Below, piece by piece: positions 26,526-36,266 of a stretch of 64,000 nucleotides of DNA. Within the stretch, counting starts at the first letter, position 1, and every line of letters begins with the position of its first letter. The stretch covers positions 1 to 64,000 of the forward strand of contig CAYYPW010000023.1 in the NCBI GenBank assembly GCA_964473645.1, given 5' to 3'. The notes under the pieces were generated by a model, which worked only from the letters and a program-made list of their open reading frames with translations, did no database searches and had not been told where the DNA came from. The position numbers and the translations under genes were made by a program. Origin of the DNA: HdN1 sp964473645 (GTDB lineage: Bacteria; Pseudomonadota; Gammaproteobacteria; Pseudomonadales; Ketobacteraceae).

Positions 26526-27973
26526 ACCTCCTCATCTACGATCCAGGTGTCTTTACTGCCGCCGCCCTGCGAGGAATTCACCACCAGCGAGCCTTTACGC
26601 AAGGCCACACGGGTTAACCCCCCCATGGTGACGTGTATTCGATCTGCTGACAGCACAAACGGCCGCATATCTACATGCCGTGGTTCGACGTGGTGATCCA
26701 CCAGTGTGGGGACCGTCGACAGGCGTAGCGTCGGTTGCGCAATATAATTACGTGGGTCGGCTTTAATCAGTTCGGCAAAGGTTGCACGTTCCGCTTCTGT
26801 CGACATCGGCCCCATTAACATGCCATAGCCACCCGATTCATTGGCGGGCTTCACCACCAGTTTGTCGAGATTTTTCAGCACATGATCGCGTTCGCTGTCG
26901 AACATGCAGCGATAGGTCGGCACATTGGGAATAATCGCTTCCTCACCCAGGTAATAACGGATGATCTCAGGGACAAAGGAATACACCACTTTGTCATCCG
27001 CCACTCCTGCTCCCGGTGCGTTGGCCAGCGCCACCTTGCCTTTTTTCCAAGCGCGCAACAAGCCGCGAACGCCCAGCATTGAATCCGGGTGAAAGGCCTC
27101 CGGGTCGAGAAACAGATCGTCGATGCGACGATAAATGACATCCACCCGCTTTAAACCTTCAGTGGTAATCATATAAACGCAATCATCGTCGAGCACGACC
27201 AGATCGCGTCCTTCTACCAGTTCACACCCCATTTGCTGCGCCAAATAGGAATGCTCGAAATACGCAGAGTTATAGATACCCGGCGTCAACACCACGATCT
27301 CCGGTGCTTCACCTTGACGGGGCGATAACGCCGAGAGTGTGTCATACAACTGGGACGGGTAATCATCCACTGGCTGAATCGCGTAATCCGAAAACAAATC
27401 CGGAAACACCCGCTTCATAATGGCGCGATTTTCCAACATATAAGAGACGCCCGAGGGCACCCGCAGGTTGTCCTCCAGCACGTAAACCGTGCCATCATTA
27501 TTGCGCACCAGATCGGAACCACAGATATGCGCCCACACCCCAAAAGAGGGCGAGACACCTTCACACTGCGGACGGTAGTTCACGGAATTGGCAAGCAACT
27601 CGCCGGGAAACACGCCGTCTTTCACAATGCGCTGCTGATGATACAAGTCATCAATAAAAAGATTGAGCGCGTGTACCCGCTGCTTGAGGCCCTGTTCAAT
27701 ACGATTCCATTCCCGCTTTGCCATGGCGCGCGGAATCACATCAAAAGGCCACGCCCGATCGATCGATCCCTCCTGTTCGCTATACACAGTAAAAGTAATG
27801 CCCATTTCCTTGATAGCGGAATCGGCGGCTGCTTTGCAGTACCCGATATCGGCATCAGATAAACTCGCCAGGTGGTCGCATAACGCCTGTGCCACGCTGC
27901 GTGGTTTGCCCGCCTCTATCATTAATTCATCAAACAGATCAGCTGTTTGGTAACTCTTCCAGTCAATAGCCAA
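26522..27973 (-). CDS. Circularly permuted type 2 ATP-grasp protein
   Basis: A predicted ATP-dependent ligase of the circularly permuted ATP-grasp family, 483 aa from TTG 27973. Recognisable family segments are EGVSPSFGVWAHICGSDLVR, VYVLEDNLRVPSG, VVLTPGIYNSAYFEHSYLAQ, LVVKPANESGGYGMLMG and a C-terminal SQGGGSKDTWIVD. Such enzymes are predicted to form amide bonds between amino acids or onto peptides; the product is not known. The start is uncertain: TTG 27973 has GGAG 9 nt upstream and gives a typical family N-terminus (AIDWKSYQT), while TTG 28012 would add 13 residues. It overlaps the alpha-E gene by 4 nt. Two copies of a shared 12-mer lie upstream. Confidence 0.88.
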   Translation of the reverse strand: MAIDWKSYQTADLFDELMIEAGKPRSVAQALCDHLASLSDADIGYCKAAADSAIKEMGITFTVYSEQEGSIDRAWPFDVIPRAMAKREWNRIEQGLKQRVHALNLFIDDLYHQQRIVKDGVFPGELLANSVNYRPQCEGVSPSFGVWAHICGSDLVRNNDGTVYVLEDNLRVPSGVSYMLENRAIMKRVFPDLFSDYAIQPVDDYPSQLYDTLSALSPRQGEAPEIVVLTPGIYNSAYFEHSYLAQQMGCELVEGRDLVVLDDDCVYMITTEGLKRVDVIYRRIDDLFLDPEAFHPDSMLGVRGLLRAWKKGKVALANAPGAGVADDKVVYSFVPEIIRYYLGEEAIIPNVPTYRCMFDSERDHVLKNLDKLVVKPANESGGYGMLMGPMSTEAERATFAELIKADPRNYIAQPTLRLSTVPTLVDHHVEPRHVDMRPFVLSADRIHVTMGGLTRVALRKGSLVVNSSQGGGSKDTWIVDEEV

Positions 27974-28054
27974 GCTGGGATTCTCCGCGTATTTGAGCAG
28001 CTCCCCCGGCAAGCAACAAACTCCATTGCGCCCGACCGGGCCTATTGCATCGGT

Positions 28055-28102
28055 CTACCCCTAAAGCAGCTTTTGTTAACAAGCCTATCTCTAAAGGGAT
28101 AG
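28055..28102. promoter_or_regulatory. Paired candidate operators upstream of the ATP-grasp/alpha-E operon
   Basis: CTACCCCTAAAG at 28055-28066 and the palindrome CTATC-TCTAAAGG-GATAG at 28085-28102 are 30 bp apart start to start, about three helical turns, so a dimeric regulator could bind both on one face. The same 12-mer occurs before the cyclase gene at 24652. An 18 bp near-symmetric site of this kind would fit a LuxR/FixJ-type regulator, but no assignment is possible. The rest of the 28013-28184 gap is featureless. Confidence 0.4.
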
Positions 28103-28184
28103 TCGATTTAATCCTCTCTATGCAAAAGCATTGCCCACTTTTAAAAACGCCCCATTTTTTTAGCAAAAGTTTTAGCGGGAGCGC

Positions 28185-29057
28185 TCAAAGCGGGCACACG
28201 TCCACACTTACCGTTAATTTATGCTCACCTCCGCCATACAAAACGCCCTTCAACGGTGCAACATCACCGTAATCCCGGCCCTTCGCCAACCGTATATGCC
28301 TCAAATCGGGCACAAGATTATTGGTGGGGTCAAACTCCATCCAGCCAACGCGTGGCGAGTACACGCTCAACCAGGCATGCGTCGCATCGGCGCCGACCAG
28401 CCGGGCTTTTCCTGGCGGTGGTGCTGTCTCGATATAGCCACTGATATAACAAGCCGGAAACCCCAAACTGCGCATGCACACAATCATCAAGTGCGCGAAG
28501 TCCTGACAGACGCCCTCCTTGCTCGCAATCACTTGCGCAAGCGGGGTCGCTATCGTGGTAGCACCCGGCTTGTATTTGAAATCCGCGTGAATGCGCGCCA
28601 TCAAATCCGTCACAGCCTCAACAAACGGTCGCGTGGGTGAAAAACTGTGGGCGGCATAACGCAGTATCTCAGGTAAAATCGGCAAATACGGTGATGCCAG
28701 CATAAATTCGCGCGCCAATAAACTTCGCTCATCTGTCGCTTGCAGAATATCAGCCGCAATGAGTTCCCAGGCACGATCATCGAGCGCAGCCGGTGGCGCC
28801 AGTACTTCTACCCGGCTGATCACAGTCACGCGCATACACTGATGCGAATGTGCCAAATCGAAATACGTTGTGGTATTACCAAAATAATCCCGATAGTGAC
28901 GCAACGCCCTCGGCTGCGGATCAATCTCCAGATCACTGTCATGACAACGTTGGCGTCGATAGCTGACAGGCAGAAGGTGCGCCATGTTATGGCTGCCGCT
29001 GACCGATCCTGCATATTGATATTCCGTGGTGTGCGTAATGCGATAGGACATGGCCAC
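28185..29057 (-). CDS. Transglutaminase-like cysteine peptidase
   Basis: A 290 aa protein with an N-terminal beta domain and a transglutaminase-like core. The catalytic triad is visible: Cys184 (EGVCQDFAHL), His228 (ATHAWLSVY) and Asp243 (EFDPTNN). Bacterial members of this kind usually act as peptidases or amidases, not cross-linkers. It lacks a signal peptide, so it should be cytoplasmic. It starts 1 bp after the stop of the fused ATP-grasp/alpha-E gene, in the same minus-strand operon. Its likely role is trimming or transferring the peptide product of that ligase, an inference from conserved neighbourhood. Confidence 0.91.
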   Translation of the reverse strand: MAMSYRITHTTEYQYAGSVSGSHNMAHLLPVSYRRQRCHDSDLEIDPQPRALRHYRDYFGNTTTYFDLAHSHQCMRVTVISRVEVLAPPAALDDRAWELIAADILQATDERSLLAREFMLASPYLPILPEILRYAAHSFSPTRPFVEAVTDLMARIHADFKYKPGATTIATPLAQVIASKEGVCQDFAHLMIVCMRSLGFPACYISGYIETAPPPGKARLVGADATHAWLSVYSPRVGWMEFDPTNNLVPDLRHIRLAKGRDYGDVAPLKGVLYGGGEHKLTVSVDVCPL

Positions 29058-29058
29058 C

Positions 29059-31653
29059 TCAGGCGTTCGGTAGTTGCATCACGGGCGCCAACTGGCGTAC
29101 CCCCGGTGCATGGCTGAAATAGGTATCGGTAATCTCGGTACTGAGCTGCCATAAATTGTTGCGCAACCGTGTCAGCAATAAGCGTAACTCATCACGATCA
29201 CCTTTTTTGTTGCGCTGGGTCAGACCGCTGACCGTTGCCAGCTTCAAGGCCGTGCTGATTTCGATGACCAGTTTTTCGGCGGGGCTGTAACGATCGGCCA
29301 GCAGGTCCGCTTGTCGCGCCAAGGGATGCGGTAACATCGAAACACGCGTGGAGAGCCGCTCAAATTGATACGCCAACGAACGTGGATGGCGATGATCCAG
29401 CACCAACAAATCCAGCGCACTATGCAACTGGCTCGAAAAGCGAAAGCGCCGCCGTTGCGCCATCAAGGATTCGCTGCATGCCAGCAGTGCTTCGATCAAT
29501 AGCGGCTCACTCTCATCACCCAACGGCTTGACCAACGTTTGCTCCAGCAATTGTGCATGCTGCGATGCGCGCTCCACCCGCCGCCCCAGATCCAGCAATA
29601 CCCAGGCATGATCATGACGCATGCTTTCAGCGGTAATGCCGGCAAAGGCGGTCAAGGTATGCAAGACGCGATACAACTGGGCATTAACGTCAAAGATACG
29701 TGGCGACGTAGCCTGCAAACGATCGGCAGCGTCCTGTATGGCATTGATCGTCCGCCAGGTATCACCAAACCATAGATCACGCACACTGTAAGTGGCGCCC
29801 AACAGATAATTCATGATTTCGGCCAGGCTGCCGCGACGTTCGCGATTGGTGGCCAGTTGTATCAATTCTTCATAGGGGGAGTTCAGGCGTTGCGCTGCCC
29901 CTTCGCCAACAAAACCCGGGAAACTTGCCGTCACCACGGTCAGGCTTTCCAGTAAGCGTTGCAATACGGCCATGTCGGCGGCGTCGCCATAGTCTTCACA
30001 ATCCGCCACTTTATCAAAAGCAGTACGCATCAACCGGGCAATCCCTTCGGCCCGTTCTGCATAGCGGCCGACCCAGAACAGATTTTCTGCGGCGCGACTG
30101 GGTAATTTGCCTTCGTGCTGACTGATCGCCTGCACTTCGATAAATGCACCGGGGCGCGCCTGGCGTGACGCATCTTGGGTGAGCACCCAGGTGTCTTTGC
30201 TAACACCGCCCGACTGGTTGGAAATAAACACACCGTCTGCATCGCGCGCCACCCGCGTCAAGCCACCGGGCATAACGCGATAGCCTTTGCCATCAGCCAC
30301 CAGAAAACCGCGAAACATCATATGGCGTGGCTCTACTTTCCCCTGCCCCACCAACGAAGGCGTGGTGGAAAAATCAGCCCATTCCTGCCCCACATAACGC
30401 CCAGGCTGCGCTTTTATTCGATCGATCAATTCAGTTTTTTCTTGCGCGGACATTTTGGAACCCAACCAGGTGGTCCCACTGGTATCGGCGGTTTTTATCA
30501 CCATTTTATCGATATTCGCGACCACATAACCCATCTCCTTGGGTTGCCCGCACCACCACGTCGCCACCGACGAAAGATGTAAATCTTCATTGAGAAAATA
30601 GCGTGCACACGCATCCAGAAAAGGCAGTAATCCGCGCGACTCCAACACCCCCGACCCCAACGGATTTGCCAACACGACATTACCGGCGCGCGCCACATTC
30701 AACAAACCTGGCACACCCAGCATGGAATCTTCACGCAATTCCAGCGGGTCGCAGTAAGCGTCATCCACCCGTCGCAGAATGACATCCACCTGCTTGATAC
30801 CATCGAGGGATTTCAACCAAACGCGATTATCGCGCACCAGCAAATCGCCCCCCTGTACCAGCGGGTAACCCATGTAGGTGGCGAAATAGGCATGCTCAAA
30901 ATAGGTTTCGTTACCGGGCCCCGGTGTCAGCACCACGATGTAAGGATCTTCACGTCGATGCTGCGAAAACTTCTGCAAATTTTGCGCGAAATGACGAAAA
31001 AACCCGCTTAAACGCTGCACCTGGTTGTCCCGCAGTTCCTGCGGCATAACGCGCGCCATCACGACCCGGTTTTCCAAGGCATAACCGGCGCCGGTGGGCA
31101 CCTGCGTCCGGTCGGTATAAAGCCACATGCGGCCATCCTGGCCACGCGCAAGGTCTGCCGCATACACCAACAATTGCTGCGGCCCCGATATTTTCACGCC
31201 ATCGCAGGCGCGTAAAAAACCGCTATGACCAAACACAATTTCAGGCGGCAAAATACCTTGTTTGATCAGGCGTCGCTGACCATAGATGTCGGTCAGAATA
31301 TGATTGAGCAATTCTGCGCGCTGCTTGAGCCCTTTTTCAATTTCAGCCCAATCGGGGGCATCCAGCACCAACGGCACTGGATCAAGCTCCCACACGCGAT
31401 GGCGACCGTGCGGGTCACCATACACCGTATAGGTCACACCATTTTCGCGCAGTAAACGCTTGGCATCGGCCTGACGCTTATCCAGCTCATCGGCGCCCAG
31501 GGCATTCAGCGCGCTCACCATTTTCTGCCAGCCGGGGCGCACCGCTCCGCCAGGTTCCATGAGCTCATCCCAGCCTTGCGTGAGCTGGCAATAGCCATCC
31601 CCCATCAATGATGCCACCTCTTCTTTCATCATCGGCGCCGGGGTCGACGTCAT
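29059..31653 (-). CDS. Fused circularly permuted ATP-grasp and alpha-E protein
   Basis: An 864 aa fusion. The N-terminal part (about 1-490) is a circularly permuted ATP-grasp ligase, with VLTPGPGNETYFEHAYFATY, MVIKTADTSGTTWLGSKM and the closing SGGVSKDTWVLTQ. The C-terminal part (about 520-860) is an alpha-E domain, opening with PSRAAENLFWVGRYAERAEG. It thus combines in one chain what the adjacent pair at 25554-27973 keeps separate. The start is ATG 31653, preceded by GGGAGGG; a longer frame to 31848 would run into the upstream gene. Predicted function: ATP-dependent peptide bond formation with an unknown alpha-E role. In the second ATP-grasp the glycine-rich loop differs (SGTTWLG instead of SGGYGML), hinting at a different activity. 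Confidence 0.9.
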   Translation of the reverse strand: MTSTPAPMMKEEVASLMGDGYCQLTQGWDELMEPGGAVRPGWQKMVSALNALGADELDKRQADAKRLLRENGVTYTVYGDPHGRHRVWELDPVPLVLDAPDWAEIEKGLKQRAELLNHILTDIYGQRRLIKQGILPPEIVFGHSGFLRACDGVKISGPQQLLVYAADLARGQDGRMWLYTDRTQVPTGAGYALENRVVMARVMPQELRDNQVQRLSGFFRHFAQNLQKFSQHRREDPYIVVLTPGPGNETYFEHAYFATYMGYPLVQGGDLLVRDNRVWLKSLDGIKQVDVILRRVDDAYCDPLELREDSMLGVPGLLNVARAGNVVLANPLGSGVLESRGLLPFLDACARYFLNEDLHLSSVATWWCGQPKEMGYVVANIDKMVIKTADTSGTTWLGSKMSAQEKTELIDRIKAQPGRYVGQEWADFSTTPSLVGQGKVEPRHMMFRGFLVADGKGYRVMPGGLTRVARDADGVFISNQSGGVSKDTWVLTQDASRQARPGAFIEVQAISQHEGKLPSRAAENLFWVGRYAERAEGIARLMRTAFDKVADCEDYGDAADMAVLQRLLESLTVVTASFPGFVGEGAAQRLNSPYEELIQLATNRERRGSLAEIMNYLLGATYSVRDLWFGDTWRTINAIQDAADRLQATSPRIFDVNAQLYRVLHTLTAFAGITAESMRHDHAWVLLDLGRRVERASQHAQLLEQTLVKPLGDESEPLLIEALLACSESLMAQRRRFRFSSQLHSALDLLVLDHRHPRSLAYQFERLSTRVSMLPHPLARQADLLADRYSPAEKLVIEISTALKLATVSGLTQRNKKGDRDELRLLLTRLRNNLWQLSTEITDTYFSHAPGVRQLAPVMQLPNA

Positions 31654-31672
31654 GCGGTAAACCCTCCCAGGA

Positions 31673-34600
31673 TCAAAAGCGCCATGGCTCATTACGTAAA
31701 TCCAATGTAGTGGGATACTCGCCATTTGGCGACTCCAACGGCGGCATTTTGGTGGCCGGCTTAGCCCCCTGCGGATAAAAGCGCGCCTCGCTTTCATAAC
31801 GCAGCAATACCTCGGGGGCGGGCGACAGTTCGCCTGGGGTATGCCCATGCCCCCAAAACCGCGTGATGCGGCGCCCTTCGGCCTCGAGGCTATTGATGGG
31901 GAAAACCTTGTAGTTACGCCCGCCGGGGTGCATCACATGATAGGCGCACCCACCGATGGCGCGGCCATTCCAGGTGTCGATCAGATCGAACACCAAGGGC
32001 GACTGCACGCCAATGGTCGGGTGCAGACACGAAGGAGGTTGCCACGCACGATAGCGCACGCCAGCCACATACTCGCCAGCGACGCCGGTTTCCCGCATGG
32101 GTACACGGCGGCCGTTACAGGTGAGCACATAGCGTGGCGAACAAATGCCGGTCACTTTTACCTGCACACGCTCGACCGAGGAATCCACGAAACGCGAGGT
32201 GCCCACGTTAGTGGTTTCTTCACCCATGACATGCCAGGGCTCGATTGCCGTGCGTAATTCGAGCCCCACTTCGGCAATCTGCACCCGTCCATACACGGGA
32301 AAACGAAATTCCAGAAACGGGTCCAGCCAGTCCAGACAGAACGGGTAGCCTTCCTGCTGTAATAACTCGGTGACCTGGCGTAAATCCTCACGCACGAAAT
32401 GCGGCAGCAAAAACTTGTCATGCAACGACGTGCCCCACCGCACCAACCGGTGGTGATAGGGTTTGCGCCAGAACATGGCCACCAGCGTGCGCAACAACAA
32501 CATCTGTACCAGACTCATGCGCGCGTGCGGTGGCATCTCGAAGCCACGAAACTCCAGCAAACCCAGTCGGCCAGTCGCAGAATCCGGCGAATACAACTTG
32601 TCGATGCAGAATTCCGAGCGATGGGTATTGCCGGTGATATCCACCAGCAAATTGCGCAGAACGCGATCTACCAGCCACGGTTGCCAACTTTCTGCTTTAG
32701 TGAGTTCGTCGAATTTGGGCAGCTGCTCAAAGGCGATTTCCAGCTCATAAAGCAATTCGTCGCGGCCTTCATCCACCCGTGGCGCCTGACTGGTTGGCCC
32801 GATAAACAAACCCGAAAACACATAGGACAAGCCGGGGTGGTGCTGCCAAAACGTAATCAGGCTGCGCAGGACGTCAGGCCGCCGCAATAACGGCGAATCG
32901 GTGGGAGTCGCCCCGCCCATGGTGACATGGTTGCCGCCGCCGGTACCGGTCTGGCGGCCATCCAGCATGAACTTTTCTGTACCGAGACGCGTTTGGTGGG
33001 CAAACTCATAAAGCGCCGTGGTGTTATCTACCAATTCCTGCCAGCTCGATGCCGGTTGCACGTTGACCTCGATAACGCCAGGGTCAGGGGTCACCATGAA
33101 TTTGGCAAGACGTGGATCGCGCGGCGGGTCATACCCTTCCAGCAACACAGGCATACCGATTTCTTTCGCAGCGAATTCGATGACCGACAGCAATTGCACA
33201 AAGGCTTCCAACTGGGGCAACGGTGGTAAAAACACACACAGTTTTCCTGCCCGCGCCTCTACCGAAAGTGCCATCTGAATAAAGCCGGCATCCGGGTGCA
33301 ATGGCGGGTTGATATAGGGTTGCCCTTCCAATGAGGGGCGCGCGGCAAAAGGGTCCAGGGGTTGATCTTGCAAACGTTCGCGCGGCGCCCACTCCAGGCT
33401 GTCCAGCGGCAAACGCAAACCCAAGGGCGAATCCCCCGGAATCAAATACAAATGCGCAGCCCGCAGACGCCAACCACAGCTCTGCCAATAATTGCCTATC
33501 GGCTGCCATTTCAGTGGCAATACATACCCCGCAGGGGTGCCGAGCCCACGCGCCAATAACGCCGCAAGTCGCTGGCGTTCCAACCCGTCTTTCAGATTGG
33601 CGCGAGTCGGATCGATATCCACCGGCAGTTGTTGCTCACGCCAAACGTAATAGGCCACATCCTCATACGTCGTGATCAAGTAGTGTTCCGGCAAATGCAG
33701 AGCGCTGCAAATGGTTGCCAGCAAACGCTGCGCGTCTTTTTCAGTGGCACCAGCAGGCTCGTCAGAGGCCTCGTCATTTGCACCAAGCAAGCCCACGGGT
33801 TTTGCCAACCATTGTGGATCGCACCAAAGCGGCACACCGTCCTTGCGCCAGTAAGAGGTATATTGCCAGCGCGGTAACGGCTCGCCTGGGTACCACTTGC
33901 CCTGCCCATAAAGTCGCACACCGCCCGGAGAAAAATGCTCACACATTCGCGAAAAGAGCGCATGCGCCAGTGTTCGCTTGTGAGGGCCATCTGCATCCGT
34001 GTTCCATTCTGGTGCTTCGGTATTCTCTACCGAGATAAAAGTGGGCTCGCCGCCCATGGTCAGGCGCACATCATCCTGCACCAATTGGCTATCGACCCGT
34101 CGCCCCAGCGCCATGACATGTTGCCACTGCTCATCGCTATAGGGCTTGGTGACACGAGGATCTTCATGCACACGCAGCACGCTGTTGCGATGCACAAACT
34201 CCACCTCGCACACATCGGTGGCGCCCGTCACGGGCGCAGCGCCCGCGGGATCCGGTGTACAAGCCAACGGGATATGCCCTTCGCCAGCAAACAATCCCGA
34301 CGTTGGATCAAGCCCGATCCAACCGGCCCCCGGAATGTACACCTCGGCCCAGGCATGCAGGTCGGTAAAATCGGCACTGGGGCCGGCCGGGCCATCCAGT
34401 GGCTTAACGTCGGGCGCGAGCTGCACCAGATAACCCGACACAAATCGCGCCGCCAGCCCCAGATGCCGCATCATTTGCACCAACAGCCACGCGGTATCAC
34501 GGCAAGAACCGGATTTCAGGGTGAGCGTGGTTTCGCAGGATTGCACCCCCGGCTCCATGCGCACGTTATAACTGATGTCCTGCTGTAACTGCTGATTGAT

Positions 34601-35041
34601 CGCCACCAAAAAATTAACGATGCTCACCGGGCTGCGATCTACTGCGGCCAAACGCGCCTTCAACAGCGGGCCGTTATCGCGGAGTTCAAGATAAGGTGTA
34701 AGCTCAGCCTTCAGACTCTCGTCATACGGAAAGGGATACTTTTCTGCATATTCCTCGACAAAAAAATCGAACGGGTTGATTGCCACCAACTCCGCAACCA
34801 GATCCACCTCGATCGTCAACGCCTCCGCCTGCTCAGGAAACACCACCCGCGCCAGATAATTGCCAAACGGATCTTGTTGCCAATGAATAAAGTGCGGCTC
34901 AGGTTTGATGTTGAGCGAGTAGGACACGATGGGGGTTCGACTGTGAGGCGCAGGACGCAACCGAAAGACATGGGGCGAGAGCGCCACCCGTCGATCGTAC
35001 TGGTACTGCGTAAAATGGTTGAGTGCCACGCGAATCGCCAT
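31673..35041 (-). CDS. Transglutaminase-like plus DUF2126 protein
   Basis: A very large 1122 aa protein. The N-terminal transglutaminase-like core has Cys180 (SGSCRDTAW), His229 (DLHAWAEVY) and Asp245 (GLDPTSGL). The remaining two thirds is the DUF2126 region, including NVQPASSWQELVDNTTALYE and GTGGGNHVTMGG, which resembles an amidoligase/glutamine-synthetase-like active site. The protein may therefore both cleave and ligate. It is the first gene of the operon; 19 bp separate it from the ATP-grasp/alpha-E fusion. No signal peptide. This gene trio is widespread in bacteria, with the product still unidentified as far as I know. Confidence 0.9.
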   Translation of the reverse strand: MAIRVALNHFTQYQYDRRVALSPHVFRLRPAPHSRTPIVSYSLNIKPEPHFIHWQQDPFGNYLARVVFPEQAEALTIEVDLVAELVAINPFDFFVEEYAEKYPFPYDESLKAELTPYLELRDNGPLLKARLAAVDRSPVSIVNFLVAINQQLQQDISYNVRMEPGVQSCETTLTLKSGSCRDTAWLLVQMMRHLGLAARFVSGYLVQLAPDVKPLDGPAGPSADFTDLHAWAEVYIPGAGWIGLDPTSGLFAGEGHIPLACTPDPAGAAPVTGATDVCEVEFVHRNSVLRVHEDPRVTKPYSDEQWQHVMALGRRVDSQLVQDDVRLTMGGEPTFISVENTEAPEWNTDADGPHKRTLAHALFSRMCEHFSPGGVRLYGQGKWYPGEPLPRWQYTSYWRKDGVPLWCDPQWLAKPVGLLGANDEASDEPAGATEKDAQRLLATICSALHLPEHYLITTYEDVAYYVWREQQLPVDIDPTRANLKDGLERQRLAALLARGLGTPAGYVLPLKWQPIGNYWQSCGWRLRAAHLYLIPGDSPLGLRLPLDSLEWAPRERLQDQPLDPFAARPSLEGQPYINPPLHPDAGFIQMALSVEARAGKLCVFLPPLPQLEAFVQLLSVIEFAAKEIGMPVLLEGYDPPRDPRLAKFMVTPDPGVIEVNVQPASSWQELVDNTTALYEFAHQTRLGTEKFMLDGRQTGTGGGNHVTMGGATPTDSPLLRRPDVLRSLITFWQHHPGLSYVFSGLFIGPTSQAPRVDEGRDELLYELEIAFEQLPKFDELTKAESWQPWLVDRVLRNLLVDITGNTHRSEFCIDKLYSPDSATGRLGLLEFRGFEMPPHARMSLVQMLLLRTLVAMFWRKPYHHRLVRWGTSLHDKFLLPHFVREDLRQVTELLQQEGYPFCLDWLDPFLEFRFPVYGRVQIAEVGLELRTAIEPWHVMGEETTNVGTSRFVDSSVERVQVKVTGICSPRYVLTCNGRRVPMRETGVAGEYVAGVRYRAWQPPSCLHPTIGVQSPLVFDLIDTWNGRAIGGCAYHVMHPGGRNYKVFPINSLEAEGRRITRFWGHGHTPGELSPAPEVLLRYESEARFYPQGAKPATKMPPLESPNGEYPTTLDLRNEPWRF

Positions 35042-35266
35042 AGAAACCGTCCTTCTGGAGTGAACAACATCACGCTCTCACAATAGCGAGCGCTACCAAT
35101 ATGCAGCATTAAGCAGGAATCTTGCCAAGCGGCGCCGATATCTGCGCCACACCGACAACACTCTCATGAACGAACAATTATCAAACAGCCTTTCACGCCA
35201 GCGTGCATTGCCACGCCGTGGTTTTTAGCATTAAATGATCGCACTTTACTTCTGTAGGATTTCACT

Positions 35267-35878
35267 ATGCAGACACAACTGTGCGCCATGCTTGCCTTGC
35301 AAGACAAGATGAATACCAAGGTTCACCCGCAGTGGCGCGAGCAACAGTTCCCATGGTACCGCGCGATCTGGACCGAGAGCGCCGAGCTGCTCGACCATTA
35401 CGGCTGGAAATGGTGGAAAAAGCAAACACCCGATATTCCGCAGATTCAGCTGGAGCTGGTGGATATCTGGCACTTTGGCATGAGTATCTACCTGCAGTCG
35501 AGCACTGACTATGAGGGCATTGCGAAAACATTGGCGGCGCAATGGAATGCACCGGTGGACGCGAGCGATTTTCGTGGCGTCATCGAAGCATTGGTAGCAG
35601 ATGTGTTGGCGACACACACCTTATCGTTGCCGTTATTTTGCGAAGCCATGCGCCAGGTCAATTTATCGTTTGATGATTTGTACCGACAATACATTGGCAA
35701 AAACGTGTTGAATTTCTTTCGGCAGGATTTTGGTTATCAGCACGGGACGTATATCAAGGTGTGGCAGGGTAAGGAGGATAACGTTCACTTGGCAGAGATT
35801 TTGAGTAGTGAGGATGCGCATGCGGGTGATTTTCAATCGCGGGTGTATGCCGCGCTGGAGGCTCGTTATCCGCGTTGA
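35267..35878 (+). CDS. Dimeric all-alpha dUTP diphosphatase
   Basis: A 203 aa enzyme of the dimeric (MazG-like, all-alpha) dUTPase class, which hydrolyses dUTP to dUMP and pyrophosphate and also accepts dUDP. The metal-binding acidic motifs are Glu37/Glu40 (WTESAELLDHYGWKWWKK) and Glu64/Asp67 (ELVDIWHFGMS). This is unrelated to the usual trimeric Dut and is found in some gammaproteobacteria, Campylobacter and kinetoplastids. TAGGA is the ribosome binding site. The gene is divergent from the DUF2126 operon across 225 bp and probably pairs with the Rieske gene 27 bp downstream. Confidence 0.88.
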   Translation: MQTQLCAMLALQDKMNTKVHPQWREQQFPWYRAIWTESAELLDHYGWKWWKKQTPDIPQIQLELVDIWHFGMSIYLQSSTDYEGIAKTLAAQWNAPVDASDFRGVIEALVADVLATHTLSLPLFCEAMRQVNLSFDDLYRQYIGKNVLNFFRQDFGYQHGTYIKVWQGKEDNVHLAEILSSEDAHAGDFQSRVYAALEARYPR

Positions 35879-35905
35879 TTGATTTGGCCCAAAAGGAGAG
35901 AGAAC

Positions 35906-36253
35906 ATGGCATTACATACGGTTGCAACGACGGGCGAGCTTGCGGTAGGTGAAATGAAGGCTTGCAAGATCGCGGATGAGAAGATTGTGCTTTATCACCT
36001 GGACGATGGCTTTTATGCGACGCAGGGGAGTTGTACGCATGTGTTTGCCAATCTTTCCAAGGGTAAGATTGTGGATGATTGTAAGATCCAGTGTCCTTTT
36101 CACCGCGCGCGATTTGATATCCGCACGGGGGCGGTAGTGGACTGGGCGAATTTTCCGCCGGGGGTGCAGTTGTTGAATGTGGTTCGGGGCGAAAAGCCGT
36201 TGAAGACGTTTAAAGTGGTGGTTGAGGGGGAGCAAGTTAAGGTTGACGTTTAG
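35906..36253 (+). CDS. Rieske-type [2Fe-2S] ferredoxin
   Basis: A 115 aa electron carrier with the Rieske ligands Cys43-x-His45 (CTHVFANL) and Cys63-x2-His66 (CPFH), spaced as in the NirD/BphA3-like ferredoxins. The fold is a stand-alone Rieske domain without oxygenase partner. ATG 35906 has AGGAGAG 5 nt upstream. The 27 bp gap suggests co-transcription with the dUTPase gene, a pairing whose logic is unclear. The partner reductase or oxygenase is not in this window. A long palindromic repeat begins 13 bp after the stop. Confidence 0.92.
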   Translation: MALHTVATTGELAVGEMKACKIADEKIVLYHLDDGFYATQGSCTHVFANLSKGKIVDDCKIQCPFHRARFDIRTGAVVDWANFPPGVQLLNVVRGEKPLKTFKVVVEGEQVKVDV

Positions 36254-36266
36254 ATCGGGCTCCGGG

